Shown: positions 27,315-36,114, counted from the stretch's first letter. The stretch is DNA of 43,630 nt from Bacteroidota bacterium (GCA_013288325.1 JABDCB010000021.1:1-43630); one strand, 5' to 3'. The notes: generated by a model not told the origin, from the letters alone. Numbers and translations: made by a program.

Positions 27315-28376
27315 ATGAAACTACAGAATGACCTCATTCTTCGTGCCGCAAGAGGGGAAAAAACGGAACGTACCCCTGTCTGGTTGATGCGCCAGGCCGG
27401 GAGGGTATTGCCAGAATACAGGAAAGTAAGAGAAAAGATGGGTGGATTCAAGGAATTGGTTGAAACACCTGAATTTGCCTGTGAAGTTACCTTACAGCCT
27501 GTTGATATACTGGGTGTAGATGCTGCCATTATATTTTCGGATATACTCGTTTTGCCGGAAGCAATGGGATTGCCCTACCAGATGATAGAAGCCAAAGGGC
27601 CGTGGTTTGAAAAAACCATTAAAACCCAGGCTGATATAGATAAACTGCATATTGCCCAGGCCGATGATTTACAATACGTGCTTGATGCGATCAGCCTTAC
27701 CAAAGAAGCCCTGGCAGGAAAGGTTCCTCTGATCGGCTTTGCCGGAGCCCCCTGGACCATTTTTGCTTATATGACGGAAGGCAGCGGTTCCAAAACATTC
27801 TCTGTAGCCAAGCGCTTTTTATATACTCAACCCAAGCTGGCTCATGCTCTGCTTGGAAAGATTACCCAAAGCACCATACATTATCTGATAGCACAGGTAA
27901 AAGCCGGCGCCGATATGGTACAATTATTCGATTCCTGGGCCGGTGTACTTAGTCCGGCTCAATACAAGGAATTTGCCCTTCCTTACCTGGCTGAAATATG
28001 CCGGGAAGTAAAAAAGACAAAAGAGGTACCAATTACTGTTTTTGCGAAAGATGCTTTTTTTGCCAGAAAAGACCTGGCTGCTATCCCTTGCGATACGATA
28101 GGACTGGATTGGACCATGGATATTGCTGAATCCAAAGCACTGATAGGACCTGGAAAAACCCTTCAGGGAAATATGGACCCCTGTTTGCTGTATGCTGATG
28201 AAGAAGTGATTTACCGAGAAACATTGCAGATGCTGAATGCATTTGGTCCCCACAGGCATATCGCCAACCTGGGTCATGGATTATATCCGGATACCGAGAA
28301 AAGCAAAGTGAAGTTTTTTGTGGATACGATAAAAGAATTCAAGTTCCAAAGTAACACTGTTCATGCCCAAAGCTGA
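27315..28376 (+). CDS. hemE: Uroporphyrinogen decarboxylase
   Basis: 353 residues from ATG 27315. The frame stays open to 27246, but family members begin close to '[20 protein letters not shown]'. The signature '[15 protein letters not shown]' and the substrate-binding '[20 protein letters not shown]' are both intact, as is '[10 protein letters not shown]'. The enzyme converts uroporphyrinogen III to coproporphyrinogen III in haem synthesis. The other haem genes are not in the window. Its last 14 codons overlap an open upstream extension of the following OmpA gene, whose true start is probably further downstream. Confidence 0.96.
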   Translation: MKLQNDLILRAARGEKTERTPVWLMRQAGRVLPEYRKVREKMGGFKELVETPEFACEVTLQPVDILGVDAAIIFSDILVLPEAMGLPYQMIEAKGPWFEKTIKTQADIDKLHIAQADDLQYVLDAISLTKEALAGKVPLIGFAGAPWTIFAYMTEGSGSKTFSVAKRFLYTQPKLAHALLGKITQSTIHYLIAQVKAGADMVQLFDSWAGVLSPAQYKEFALPYLAEICREVKKTKEVPITVFAKDAFFARKDLAAIPCDTIGLDWTMDIAESKALIGPGKTLQGNMDPCLLYADEEVIYRETLQMLNAFGPHRHIANLGHGLYPDTEKSKVKFFVDTIKEFKFQSNTVHAQS

Positions 28377-28440
28377 TCACCCCGCAGTTTTTTGTGCATT
28401 CGGTTTTTATACCCTAAACTTCCGGATACAGTTCCGAAGG

Positions 28441-29514
28441 ATGGCGCTAGCATGGAGTTTGTTCCTGCTACCGGCTCTTATCCTTGGACAAACCAATCTC
28501 ATCCCGAATCCGGGTTTTGAAAAGTACATTGGCAAAGGATTGTTCGTTCCTGCAGCCAAACCCTGGAAAAATATCTATACCGCAGATTATTATCGCGGCC
28601 CCTTTAAGCTGAGCGGTGATAAAAAGGTGGACCCTCACGGTGGAAAATGTTTTGTGGGTTTACGGTTTCAGCTTAACTACCGGGAATATCTGGAAGTTCG
28701 TCTTGATTCGAATCTGAAAGCAGGACATAAATACAAAGTAGAATTTTGGATTTGTTTTGGCGAATGGAGCACCTATGCCTCCAAATCGCTGGGTGTTTGT
28801 TTTTCAAAAAAGCAGCTCAATCAGCAACAGGTGGAGCAATTACCTAAAGAGTTTAAAGTACAGGTAACAAATAAAAAGGGGATCATTGATGATTACCAGT
28901 GGACCAAGCTTACGATGACCTATACCGCCATAGGAGGAGAGCGTTATATTACCATCGGGAATATGGCCGATAAACTGAACAAGGATTTTAAACGCATCAA
29001 AAAACCATTTTCAAAACACGAGATCTATTATTTTATGGATGATTTTGCCATGTATGACGATAGACAGGCAGACACCGTTCATACAGCCAAACTCGATTCC
29101 ATGATTCTGGCAGAAAAGAGCCTGCCTATTGACAGTTTTAAAACGGCATCAGCCAAGGATATGAAGGTGGGACAGATCATTAAACTGCATAACGTGTTTT
29201 TCGAACCCGATAGAGCCGATCTGCTGGAAGAGTCATATGACGAGTTGGATTATATCGTAGCCTTTTTGAAAGAGAATCCTTTTTTGGAGTTGCAGGTGAA
29301 CGGTCATACGGACAACTCGGGTTATGATCTGAATAATCAAACCCTGAGCGAACAGCGGGCCTATACGGTGTATAACTACCTGCTGCGAAAAGGTGTAAAG
29401 AATAACCTGAAATATAAAGGATTCGGAGCCACCCGACCTATCGCATCCAATGCCTCGGCAGCAGGAAGAGCACGTAACAGAAGGGTAGAGCTTGAAATTA
29501 CAAAAAAAGATTAA
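28441..29514 (+). CDS. OmpA-family protein with carbohydrate-binding-like N-terminal domain
   Basis: 357 residues from ATG 28441, which gives a proper signal peptide ('LAWSLFLLPALILG'). The residues just after it ('NLIPNPGFEKY') open a galactose-binding-like/CBM4_9-type beta-sandwich (about 20-200). The C-terminal 115 residues are an OmpA peptidoglycan-binding domain: 'IKLHNVFFEPDRADLLEESY', 'VNGHTDNSGYDLNNQTLSEQ' and 'NRRVELEI'. It probably sits in the outer membrane or periplasm and links peptidoglycan with a glycan. It follows hemE by 64 bases and precedes a TonB-dependent receptor by 32 bases. Confidence 0.88.
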   Translation: MALAWSLFLLPALILGQTNLIPNPGFEKYIGKGLFVPAAKPWKNIYTADYYRGPFKLSGDKKVDPHGGKCFVGLRFQLNYREYLEVRLDSNLKAGHKYKVEFWICFGEWSTYASKSLGVCFSKKQLNQQQVEQLPKEFKVQVTNKKGIIDDYQWTKLTMTYTAIGGERYITIGNMADKLNKDFKRIKKPFSKHEIYYFMDDFAMYDDRQADTVHTAKLDSMILAEKSLPIDSFKTASAKDMKVGQIIKLHNVFFEPDRADLLEESYDELDYIVAFLKENPFLELQVNGHTDNSGYDLNNQTLSEQRAYTVYNYLLRKGVKNNLKYKGFGATRPIASNASAAGRARNRRVELEITKKD

Positions 29515-29546
29515 GTTTGTTTGCCCGCAAAGAAGGCTTTTCTGTT

Positions 29547-31973
29547 ATGCAAATACCCCGGTTCCCTCTTTTATTTCTGTTTCTTATCCTCCCGCTTTCT
29601 TTTCTGGCCCAGTCAGGCATACATCAGGTAATTCGCGGTAATGTAGTGGACAAGGAATCCAGGACTGGTATAACCGGAGCTGTAGTAAGGTTGTATAAAG
29701 ATTCTGCCCTGGTAACCGGCACTACCACCGATGAAAAAGGATATTATCGCCTGGGAGAAGTGCTGCTTGGCAAGTATACTCTGAAAGTAAATTACTCAAG
29801 CTACGGAGCTGTTACCATCCCCAATATACTGGTAAACTCAGCCAAAGAAGTGATTCTGAATGTGGAGATGGAATCCAGCGCTAAGGAAATGAAAGAAGTA
29901 GTGGTTACTGCTACCGGTCATCCGGGTGAGGTGATGAATGAAATGGCAACAGTAAGCTCGCGTACCTTTTCAGTAGAAGAAGCCAGCCGCTATGCAGGCA
30001 GCAGGGATGATCCCGCCCGGATGGCTTCCAATTATGCGGGTGTACAGGGAGCGGATGATTCACGTAACGATATTGTAGTACGCGGAAACTCTCCCCTGGG
30101 TGTTTTGTGGAGACTCGAAGGAGTAGATATTCCCAATCCCAATCACTTTGCCATTGCAGGTACTACAGGTGGCCCGGTGAGTATGCTGAATACAAAAATG
30201 CTCGAGAATTCAGATTTCTTTACCGGTGCTTTCCCTGCCGAATTCGGAAACAGTATTGCAGGTGTTTTTGATCTCCGGATGAGAAACGGAAACAATGAAA
30301 AAGATGAGTTTACGGCTCAGCTTGGATTTCTGGGAACAGAACTGACAGGAGAGGGCCCTATTTCAAAATCATCGGGATCCAGCTTTTTGGTTGCTTATCG
30401 TTACTCTACCTTACAGCTCTTCCAGTTTATGCATATCCAGATTGGTACCAGCGCCGTGCCTCAATACCAGGATGGTTCTTTTAAACTTAATTTCCCTTTG
30501 AAAGGAGGAGGCAATCTCTCTTTCTTTGGTATGGGCGGCGCCAGCGATATCAATATCAAGGTAAGCTCGTATACATCACCTGCTCAGGATTTGTACGGTG
30601 ATAGTAATCGCGATCAGTTTTTTGGTTCTGCCACTGGAGTAGTGGGAGCAGCCTATTCCAAAAGCTTGAGCACAACTGCTTTTCTGAAAATTATTCTGGC
30701 TGCATCCATCTCCGATTCCTATGCCAAACATGAATTGGTATACCGCAGCCCTTCGTATGCACTCGATTCAGTAATTCCCAAAATGGGCTATCGCTATACC
30801 GAGATGAAATATTCCCTGAACTTTTTTCTTAATAAAAAGTTCAACAGCCATACCAGCATGAAGGCCGGTATGACCAACGATCTGTATACATTTAATATGA
30901 TAGACAGTAATTACAATGAAAATACCTATCGTTTTGTAAACCGTTGGAATTATGTAGGAGCTACTTTGCTGTTGCAGCCTTATGCTCAGCTGAAATATAA
31001 ACCTTCCGATAATTTTGTCACCACCTTTGGTTTGCATGGACAATATCTGACCCTGAATGGAAGCGAATCGGTTGATCCCCGCGCCGGGGCCAAGTATTTA
31101 ATTAATGACAAACAGTCGCTGTCATTCGGTCTGGGATTGCATAGCCAGATGATGCCCACCTATGTTTATTTTTATCATCAGCAGGATGCCAACGGCAATT
31201 ATATCTACAACCCCGACGGAAGTTATTATATGCATAACCTGAACGTAGGATTTATGCACAGCGCTCAGGCTGTGGTGGCTTATGACTATTATATCAAAAA
31301 GGGTACGCATTTGAAACTGGAAACCTATTACCAGCATTTGTATGATGTACCCATCGAGAAAAAATCATCGGCATTCTCTATGCTTAATCAGGGTGTTGGT
31401 TTCAGCCGTTTTTTTCCGGATACGCTTGTTAACAAAGGCACCGGCGAGAATTATGGCCTGGAACTTACCCTCGAAAAATTCTTTGATAAATCATTCTTTT
31501 TCATGCTTACCGGTTCCCTCTTCAATAGCACCTATGTAGGAAGTGATGGCATTACCCGCAATACCGATTTCAATGGCATTTACGCAGCCAATTTGCTGGT
31601 GGGGAAAGAATTCCGGATTACGGAAAAAAGCCGCTTAAGCACCGGGATGAAGATAACCATGGCCGGTGGACACCGTTTTACACCCATTGACACGGCAGCT
31701 ACCCGTATCTCCAGCGATGTACAGTATATCGATTCCAAAACAAATTCCTTGCAGCTCAAAGATTATTTCCGCCTGGATATTAAGATCAATTATACCATGA
31801 ATACGCATAAGCTGACACATGAAATTGGTCTTGACCTGGTTAATGTACTGAATACAAAAAATGTACTGGCACTCACCTACGACCGCGATCTGGTTGGTAA
31901 GGTCGCCAACCCGGTAGTTGACACCTATCAGCTGGGTTTCCTGCCTCTGTTCTATTATCGGGTGGATTTCTGA
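29547..31973 (+). CDS. TonB-dependent outer-membrane receptor
   Basis: 808 residues from ATG 29547; the frame extends to a TTG at 29517 but the signal peptide ('RFPLLFLFLILPLSFLA') favours the ATG. A carboxypeptidase-like domain ('VIRGNVVDKESRTGITGAVV') spans about 25-120. The plug has 'DDPARMASNYAGVQGADDSR' then 'NDIVVRGNSPLGVLWRLEGV', and a barrel of aromatic-rich strands ends in 'LFYYRVDF', the expected C-terminal Phe. It is distinct from the receptor at 17245-19590. It probably forms a unit with the OmpA/CBM-like gene just upstream. Substrate unknown; no SusD partner is present. Confidence 0.92.
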   Translation: MQIPRFPLLFLFLILPLSFLAQSGIHQVIRGNVVDKESRTGITGAVVRLYKDSALVTGTTTDEKGYYRLGEVLLGKYTLKVNYSSYGAVTIPNILVNSAKEVILNVEMESSAKEMKEVVVTATGHPGEVMNEMATVSSRTFSVEEASRYAGSRDDPARMASNYAGVQGADDSRNDIVVRGNSPLGVLWRLEGVDIPNPNHFAIAGTTGGPVSMLNTKMLENSDFFTGAFPAEFGNSIAGVFDLRMRNGNNEKDEFTAQLGFLGTELTGEGPISKSSGSSFLVAYRYSTLQLFQFMHIQIGTSAVPQYQDGSFKLNFPLKGGGNLSFFGMGGASDINIKVSSYTSPAQDLYGDSNRDQFFGSATGVVGAAYSKSLSTTAFLKIILAASISDSYAKHELVYRSPSYALDSVIPKMGYRYTEMKYSLNFFLNKKFNSHTSMKAGMTNDLYTFNMIDSNYNENTYRFVNRWNYVGATLLLQPYAQLKYKPSDNFVTTFGLHGQYLTLNGSESVDPRAGAKYLINDKQSLSFGLGLHSQMMPTYVYFYHQQDANGNYIYNPDGSYYMHNLNVGFMHSAQAVVAYDYYIKKGTHLKLETYYQHLYDVPIEKKSSAFSMLNQGVGFSRFFPDTLVNKGTGENYGLELTLEKFFDKSFFFMLTGSLFNSTYVGSDGITRNTDFNGIYAANLLVGKEFRITEKSRLSTGMKITMAGGHRFTPIDTAATRISSDVQYIDSKTNSLQLKDYFRLDIKINYTMNTHKLTHEIGLDLVNVLNTKNVLALTYDRDLVGKVANPVVDTYQLGFLPLFYYRVDF

Positions 31974-32033
31974 TTGATATAGAAGGTCTGTTAATTCTTC
32001 CTATTATATTTCTATATACAAAAACGAAGTTTT

Positions 32034-32054
32034 CAGTAATTTCCTGAATTACTG
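32034..32054 (+). terminator. Hairpin between the TonB receptor and the tandem repeats
   Basis: Perfect 8-bp inverted repeat CAGTAATT / AATTACTG with a 5-base loop, about 60 bases after the receptor stop codon. It lacks a T-tract, so termination is uncertain. Its right half overlaps the first tandem repeat unit. Confidence 0.35.
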
Positions 32055-32445
32055 AAGAAATTATCCCGACTACTAAAGATGTTTCCTTGATTACTAAAGA
32101 AATCAACCTGATTACTATAGTAACTTCCTTGATTACTAAAGAAATCATCCCGACTACTAAAGATGTTTCCTTAATTACTAAAGAAATCAACCTGATTACT
32201 AAAGATGTTTCCTTGATTACTAAAGAAATCGACCTGATTACTAAAGTAACTTCCTTGATTACTAAAGAAATCATCCCGATTGCTAAAGAAACTTCCTTGA
32301 TTACTAAAGAAATTATGCCGACTACTAAAGATGTTTCCTTGATTACTAAAGAAATCAACCTGATTACTAAAGATGTTTCCTTGATTACTAAAGAAATCAA
32401 CCTGATTACTAAAGTAATTTCCGTGATTGCTAAAGGAAATATTCC
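32045..32445. repeat. 21-bp tandem repeat array, about 19 units
   Basis: Seventeen uninterrupted 21-base units fill 32067-32423, with one 22-base unit at each end. The core is TGATTACTAAAG followed by a variable tail (AAATCAACC, ATGTTTCCT, TAACTTCCT or AAATCATCC). The tails alternate, giving 42-base dimers, and variant units beginning CGACTAC recur at 32067, 32151 and 32319, showing higher-order duplication. Many units contain TGATT...AATCA or TTACTaaAGTAA inverted repeats. The array lies between convergent genes. Because 21 is a multiple of 3 and units lack stops, long frames open on both strands; variation is not protein-conserving, so I regard it as non-coding. Confidence 0.9.
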
Positions 32446-32462
32446 TGTACTTAGTAATAAGG

Positions 32463-32503
32463 AACAAAAAAGGCCCTTTGAATTTTATTAATCCAAAGGG
32501 CCT
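32463..32503 (-). terminator. Rho-independent terminator of the Bax-inhibitor-1 gene
   Basis: Perfect 10-bp stem AGGCCCTTTG / CAAAGGGCCT (32471-32480 and 32494-32503) with a 13-base loop. On the - strand it is followed by TTTTTTGTTCC. It sits 25 bases after the stop codon. Confidence 0.85.
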
Positions 32504-32528
32504 GATTAGGAGGATATTGTTTCCGTAT

Positions 32529-33260
32529 TTACCGGCGGTCGTTACCGAGGGCAAGCAGGAAGGTAAAGAGGTTGAGGAAGGTTAAATAGAGTGATAAGGC
32601 TCCATTCAAAGCCAGTTTTTGGGATTGTACGCTTCCCGCATCACCCATACTCAGGGCCATCTTTTTTAACATTTGTGTTTGAAAGGAGGCTAGTCCGGTA
32701 AAAATCACCACCCCGCCAATATCAATCAAAAAGCCCATACCGCTGCTATGAGTGAACATATTGATGATGATGGCAATGAAAATACCGAATACGCCCATCA
32801 TCAGATAAGTACCCATCTTGGTCAGATCTGTTTTGGTGGTAGCACCCAGAAAAGCCATAAAGCCAAATGTTCCGGCGCTGATAAGCAGAGTTTTGAAAAG
32901 AGCAGCTCCGGTATATTCCAGCATCAGTGTACTCATGGACATACCCATGGTAATGGAAAAGAGGACGAAGCAACCTAACAATACAGGCAGGCTAAGTTTT
33001 TCCAGACCAAAATTCATGACCAGGATAAAAATAAGCGGGGCAAACGATACCGCCATGCCCAGTCCGGTGAGGGATGGCCCTTTAACGGTTTGTACTATAA
33101 TCATGTTGATGAGTTCGGCTTGTGTGCCGAATACATACGCCACCAAACCGGAAATAAGTAAAGCGGCTCCCATCCAGGTAAATACCCGGGTCAGGAATGT
33201 TTTTACCAGGATGCTTTCGCTTTCCTGAGTAGTTGAATAATTAAAATTATCGTTGTTCAT
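32529..33260 (-). CDS. Bax inhibitor-1/YccA family membrane protein
   Basis: 243 residues with seven hydrophobic segments after a 30-residue cytoplasmic N-terminus. 'TFLTRVFTWMGAALLISGLV' starts the family pattern, and the C-terminal 'LYLTFLNLFTFLLALGNDRR' is diagnostic of bacterial BI-1/YccA proteins, which are inner-membrane proteins linked to ion leak and FtsH modulation. A TAAATTTG promoter box lies just upstream, and a strong terminator follows, so it looks monocistronic. Confidence 0.93.
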   Translation of the reverse strand: MNNDNFNYSTTQESESILVKTFLTRVFTWMGAALLISGLVAYVFGTQAELINMIIVQTVKGPSLTGLGMAVSFAPLIFILVMNFGLEKLSLPVLLGCFVLFSITMGMSMSTLMLEYTGAALFKTLLISAGTFGFMAFLGATTKTDLTKMGTYLMMGVFGIFIAIIINMFTHSSGMGFLIDIGGVVIFTGLASFQTQMLKKMALSMGDAGSVQSQKLALNGALSLYLTFLNLFTFLLALGNDRR

Positions 33261-33279
33261 TGCTTGTGTTTTGTGAGTA

Positions 33280-33287
33280 CAAATTTA
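33280..33287 (-). promoter_or_regulatory. Putative -7 promoter box of the BI-1 gene
   Basis: The - strand reads TAAATTTG, matching TAnnTTTG, 20 bases before the ATG. No clear -33 element is seen. Confidence 0.5.
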
Positions 33288-33296
33288 CGAATTATT

Positions 33297-33896
33297 TCAG
33301 TGAAGTTTGGTTGAAATAAGGCTTATAAACTCTTTGCGGGTGGCATCTTTCAGAAACTCACCGGTAAAGGCAGAAGTGGTGGTGACCGAATTTTGTTTTT
33401 GTATTCCCCTCATTTGCATACACAAATGGGAGGCTTCTATAACTACTGCAACGCCAATGGGTTCCAGGGTATCCTGAATGCAATGCAATATTTCCTGGGT
33501 AAGACGTTCCTGCACCTGCAGGCGGCGGGAAAATGCATCCACTACACGGGGTATTTTGCTAAGTCCTACAATATGTCCATTGGGGATATAGGCAATGTGA
33601 GCTTTTCCATAAAAGGGGAGGAGGTGGTGTTCACACAAGGAGTATAATTCTATATCCTTTACCACTACCATTTGCTGATATGGATCCTTAAACATGGCCG
33701 AACGCAGTATTTCAGCTGGTTTTTCACAGCCACCCGAAGTCAGGTATTGCATCATCTTGGCCGCCCGTTCCGGTGTTTTCAGCAATCCTTCCCGCCCGGG
33801 ATTTTCGCCTAACGCTTGAAGAATATGCAGATAGTCCTTGGAAATACTGGCCGTATGTTCGGCATCATATTCTTCCGTGTATTTGTAATTGCTCAT
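33297..33896 (-). CDS. folE: GTP cyclohydrolase I
   Basis: 199 residues. '[20 protein letters not shown]' is the family's N-terminal signature. '[19 protein letters not shown]' holds the zinc Cys and His residues, and 'LCMQMRGIQ' the second Cys, with '[20 protein letters not shown]' between them. The enzyme makes 7,8-dihydroneopterin triphosphate from GTP, the entry to folate, biopterin and queuosine. It is 14 bases downstream of the PTPS/QueD gene on the same strand, so the pair probably forms one operon. Confidence 0.97.
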   Translation of the reverse strand: MSNYKYTEEYDAEHTASISKDYLHILQALGENPGREGLLKTPERAAKMMQYLTSGGCEKPAEILRSAMFKDPYQQMVVVKDIELYSLCEHHLLPFYGKAHIAYIPNGHIVGLSKIPRVVDAFSRRLQVQERLTQEILHCIQDTLEPIGVAVVIEASHLCMQMRGIQKQNSVTTTSAFTGEFLKDATRKEFISLISTKLH

Positions 33897-33910
33897 AAAG
33901 GGTAGACGTT

Positions 33911-34324
33911 TTAAGACCCGAAATATTCTACATAATTGTTTTCCGTTTCACAAAGCTTGATGCAGTGAAGCGCTCCGCCCAATTCCCGAACCGGTTTTTC
34001 AAGCTGCTTCCAGATGGCGATGGCCAATCCTTCGGTGCTGGGCATAATACCTTTCATAAAGTCCACATCCAGATTCAGATTTTTATGATCCAGCTTATCT
34101 GTTATATGCGTGCGAATGAGGACACTGAGATCTTTCAGATTGACGGTATAACCGGTATCCGGTTTTATTTCTCCCTTCACAGTGACATAGAGATAATAAT
34201 TATGTCCATGCCAGTTGGGATTGGAGCATTTGCCAAAAACTTCCAGATTCTGTTCGTCTGTCCATGCCGGATTGGCAAGCTTGTGTGCGGCATTGAAGTG
34301 TTCCTTGCGGGTGATATAAATCAT
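33911..34324 (-). CDS. queD: 6-pyruvoyl/6-carboxy-tetrahydropterin synthase (PTPS/QueD)
   Basis: 137 residues. 'HFNAAHKL' gives the first zinc His, and '[17 protein letters not shown]' gives the Cys and the HGH zinc pair. The Cys-x5-HGH spacing matches eukaryotic-type PTPS, whereas classical QueD has Cys-x3-HGH. '[11 protein letters not shown]', 'LDHKNLN' and '[11 protein letters not shown]' complete the family pattern. It acts on the product of the adjacent folE, leading to queuosine or to a biopterin-type cofactor. The spacing leaves the product open, and the queD symbol follows the usual bacterial annotation. A TACATTTG box lies upstream. Confidence 0.9.
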   Translation of the reverse strand: MIYITRKEHFNAAHKLANPAWTDEQNLEVFGKCSNPNWHGHNYYLYVTVKGEIKPDTGYTVNLKDLSVLIRTHITDKLDHKNLNLDVDFMKGIMPSTEGLAIAIWKQLEKPVRELGGALHCIKLCETENNYVEYFGS

Positions 34325-34340
34325 CGTTTTAAAATATGCA

Positions 34341-34348
34341 CAAATGTA
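34341..34348 (-). promoter_or_regulatory. Putative -7 promoter box of the queD-folE operon
   Basis: On the - strand TACATTTG fits TAnnTTTG, 17 bases before the start codon, which leaves a very short leader of about 10 bases. Confidence 0.45.
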
Positions 34349-34414
34349 CTGGAAAAATATTTTGCCGGGAGAACAGAGGAGGGGAAGAAAAATAGTTACA
34401 TTGAGAACGAAGGA

Positions 34415-35473
34415 ATGACAGAAAACTCATCATATTTAAAAGGGAGAGGAGCACAGACAAATCCTCATAACCGGTTTGAGCGCCAGCAAACAGATGGCAT
34501 TGATACCGATGATTCTTTATTGGAAACAGGCAAGACCGAATACATCCCAACCCGCGCAAAAACAATTATCAATAAGGTAGATAGTCCCGATGTAGGGCTC
34601 AGTTATTCCATGAATCCCTATCAGGGCTGTGAACATGGCTGTGTGTATTGTTATGCCAGAAATACCCATGAATATTGGGGTTATAGCGCCGGGCTGGATT
34701 TTGAACGAAAGATCCTTTACAAACCGGATGCACCGTCTTTGCTTGAAAAAGCATTTCGTAAGAAAGGGTGGGAGCCTTATCCTATTATGCTTTCTGGAAA
34801 TACAGATTGCTATCAACCCCTGGAAAAGAAAAAGATGCTGACCCGTGGAATTCTGGAAGTATGTCTTAAATACAAACATCCGGTGGGTATTATTACGAAG
34901 AATAGCCTTATTATCAGGGATTTGGATATTATTTCGGCACTGGCTGCACAGGGGCTTGTTTCGGTGATGATATCCCTGACGGGTTTAACCGAAGAGACCC
35001 GTTTGTTGCTAGAGCCAAGAACGGCTACCTATCAGAAGCGATTGAGGACGATCCGGGAGCTTAGCCATGCAGGTGTTCCGGTAGGCATTATGGCAGCACC
35101 TATCATCCCGGGTATTAATAGCCATGAAGTAGCCATGATTGTGGAACAGGCTGCTTTGCATGGGGCCACGATGGCAGGAACTCAGATTGTAAGGCTAAAT
35201 GGGGCCATTGGTGGCATTTTTAAAGACTGGCTTTGCAAGACTTATCCCGACAGGGCTGATAAAGTCTGGAACCAGATCATAGAATGTCATGGAGGAACGG
35301 TGAATGACAGCCGTTTTGGAATGCGGATGAAAGGGGAGGGAAAGATTGCAGAATCCATTATGACCCTGTTTAAAACAGCCCGGAAACGATATATGAATGG
35401 TGGTAAACGCTTTGTATTTAATCTGGAAGCCTTTGATCCACAAGGTGGAGAGGGGCAATTAAGCCTGTTTTAG
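34415..35473 (+). CDS. PA0069-family radical SAM protein (spore photoproduct lyase-like)
   Basis: 352 residues from ATG 34415, preceded by AAGGA. The frame continues upstream to 33965, but that part is antisense to queD and spurious. 'YQGCEHGCVYCYARNTHEYW' carries the Cys-x3-Cys-x2-Cys cluster motif. 'MLSGNTDCYQPLEKK', 'IITKNSLIIRDLDI' and 'PIIPGINSHE' are typical of the PA0069/SplB-like group. The N-terminal 'RGAQTNPHNRFER' is a hallmark of this subfamily. The reaction is unknown; it uses SAM and a 4Fe-4S cluster in the cytoplasm. It is divergent from queD and 93 bases before rpsT. Confidence 0.92.
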   Translation: MTENSSYLKGRGAQTNPHNRFERQQTDGIDTDDSLLETGKTEYIPTRAKTIINKVDSPDVGLSYSMNPYQGCEHGCVYCYARNTHEYWGYSAGLDFERKILYKPDAPSLLEKAFRKKGWEPYPIMLSGNTDCYQPLEKKKMLTRGILEVCLKYKHPVGIITKNSLIIRDLDIISALAAQGLVSVMISLTGLTEETRLLLEPRTATYQKRLRTIRELSHAGVPVGIMAAPIIPGINSHEVAMIVEQAALHGATMAGTQIVRLNGAIGGIFKDWLCKTYPDRADKVWNQIIECHGGTVNDSRFGMRMKGEGKIAESIMTLFKTARKRYMNGGKRFVFNLEAFDPQGGEGQLSLF

Positions 35474-35513
35474 CACGGCGAAACAGTAAAAAAGGATTTT
35501 TTTTAGGGATTCA

Positions 35514-35542
35514 TTGCTGAAACCGGAATTTTATTACCTTTG
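35514..35542 (+). promoter_or_regulatory. Promoter of rpsT
   Basis: TTG at 35514-35516, an 18-base spacer, and TACCTTTG at 35535-35542 (TAnnTTTG). The leader then contains a small inverted repeat CCGTT/AACGG at 35543-35557, directly before the ATG at 35567. The hairpin could influence translation of S20. Confidence 0.6.
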
Positions 35543-35566
35543 CCGTTCTTAAAACGGTAAAATACT

Positions 35567-35821
35567 ATGGCTAATCATAAGTCGTCAATCAAGCGGATTC
35601 GTTCTAACGATGCGAAAAAATTAAGAAACAGGTATCAGCATAAAACAGTGCGTACTGCTATCAAAGGCATTCGTACCGCCACTGATAAGAAGGTAGCAGA
35701 GAAAGAACTTCCACAAGTTATCTCCCTGATCGATAAACTGGCTAAGAAGAATGTTATTCATAAAAACAAAGCTTCTAACCTGAAGTCGAAACTGACCAAA
35801 CACGTAAAAGCGATTAAGTAA
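35567..35821 (+). CDS. rpsT: 30S ribosomal protein S20
   Basis: 84 residues, strongly basic, starting 'MANHKSSIKRIRSNDAKKLR'. 'NRYQHKTVRTAIK' and the C-terminal 'IHKNKASNLKSKLTKHV' are typical of S20, which binds 16S rRNA in the small subunit body. It is monocistronic here, with its own TAnnTTTG promoter and a strong terminator. Confidence 0.97.
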   Translation: MANHKSSIKRIRSNDAKKLRNRYQHKTVRTAIKGIRTATDKKVAEKELPQVISLIDKLAKKNVIHKNKASNLKSKLTKHVKAIK

Positions 35822-35843
35822 TCGATTCATATTTTTTTTCCGA

Positions 35844-35879
35844 AGCCTCGGCAGTTATGCCGGGGCTTTGTTGTTTTTT
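35844..35879 (+). terminator. Rho-independent terminator of rpsT
   Basis: Stem AGCCTCGGCA / TGCCGGGGCT with one T-G wobble (35844-35853 and 35858-35867), loop GTTA, then TTGTTGTTTTTT. Confidence 0.88.
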
Positions 35880-35880
35880 G

Positions 35881-36114
35881 TACTTTATCCTATAGCTTCT
35901 TTTGCCGTCCTCCCCCTTGCCCCCTCCAAAGGGACGGCAATGACCCAGTGGGTCATTGAGCGGGTTTGTGTGTAGGCGCCATCCCTAAATCTCACAGTTG
36001 GCGCGAATGTGACGGGCTGATCGTGTGTCTGCTTATCCGTGCCATCTGTCAAAAAGAAAGAACCAAAGAAAGAGCAAAAAGCACTACATTTAAACACTGA
36101 TCAGGGGCGGTATA
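35881..36114. repeat. Hairpin-rich intergenic element (REP-like?)
   Basis: Between rpsT and radC lie three inverted repeats in a row: TTGCCGTCC/GGACGGCAA (35902-35910 and 35932-35940), AATGACCCA g TGGGTCATT (35939-35957, nearly loopless), and GCGCCA/TGGCGC (35976-35981 and 35999-36004). A C-rich strand precedes the second arm, and a purine-rich AAAGAAAGAACC stretch follows to radC. This looks like a dispersed extragenic repeat or a small structured RNA. A 70-residue frame on the other strand is probably spurious. Confidence 0.5.

Noticed and set aside
32045-32445. CRISPR array
   Set aside because: The repeats are directly adjacent with no unique spacers, and the unit is 21 bases. No cas gene is near.
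31873-32554. Heptad-repeat proteins in the repeat array on both strands
   Set aside because: The frames are open only because the 21-base unit is a multiple of three and has no stop. They overlap the TonB receptor end or the BI-1 terminator, and variation among units changes amino acids freely.
33965-34414. 150-residue N-terminal extension of the radical SAM protein
   Set aside because: It is antisense to queD and has no family similarity. The subfamily's N-terminus (RGAQTNPHNRFER) begins just after ATG 34415.
35885-36097. 70-residue protein on the - strand between rpsT and radC
   Set aside because: It lies across the inverted repeats, has no promoter or start context, and its composition follows the hairpins.
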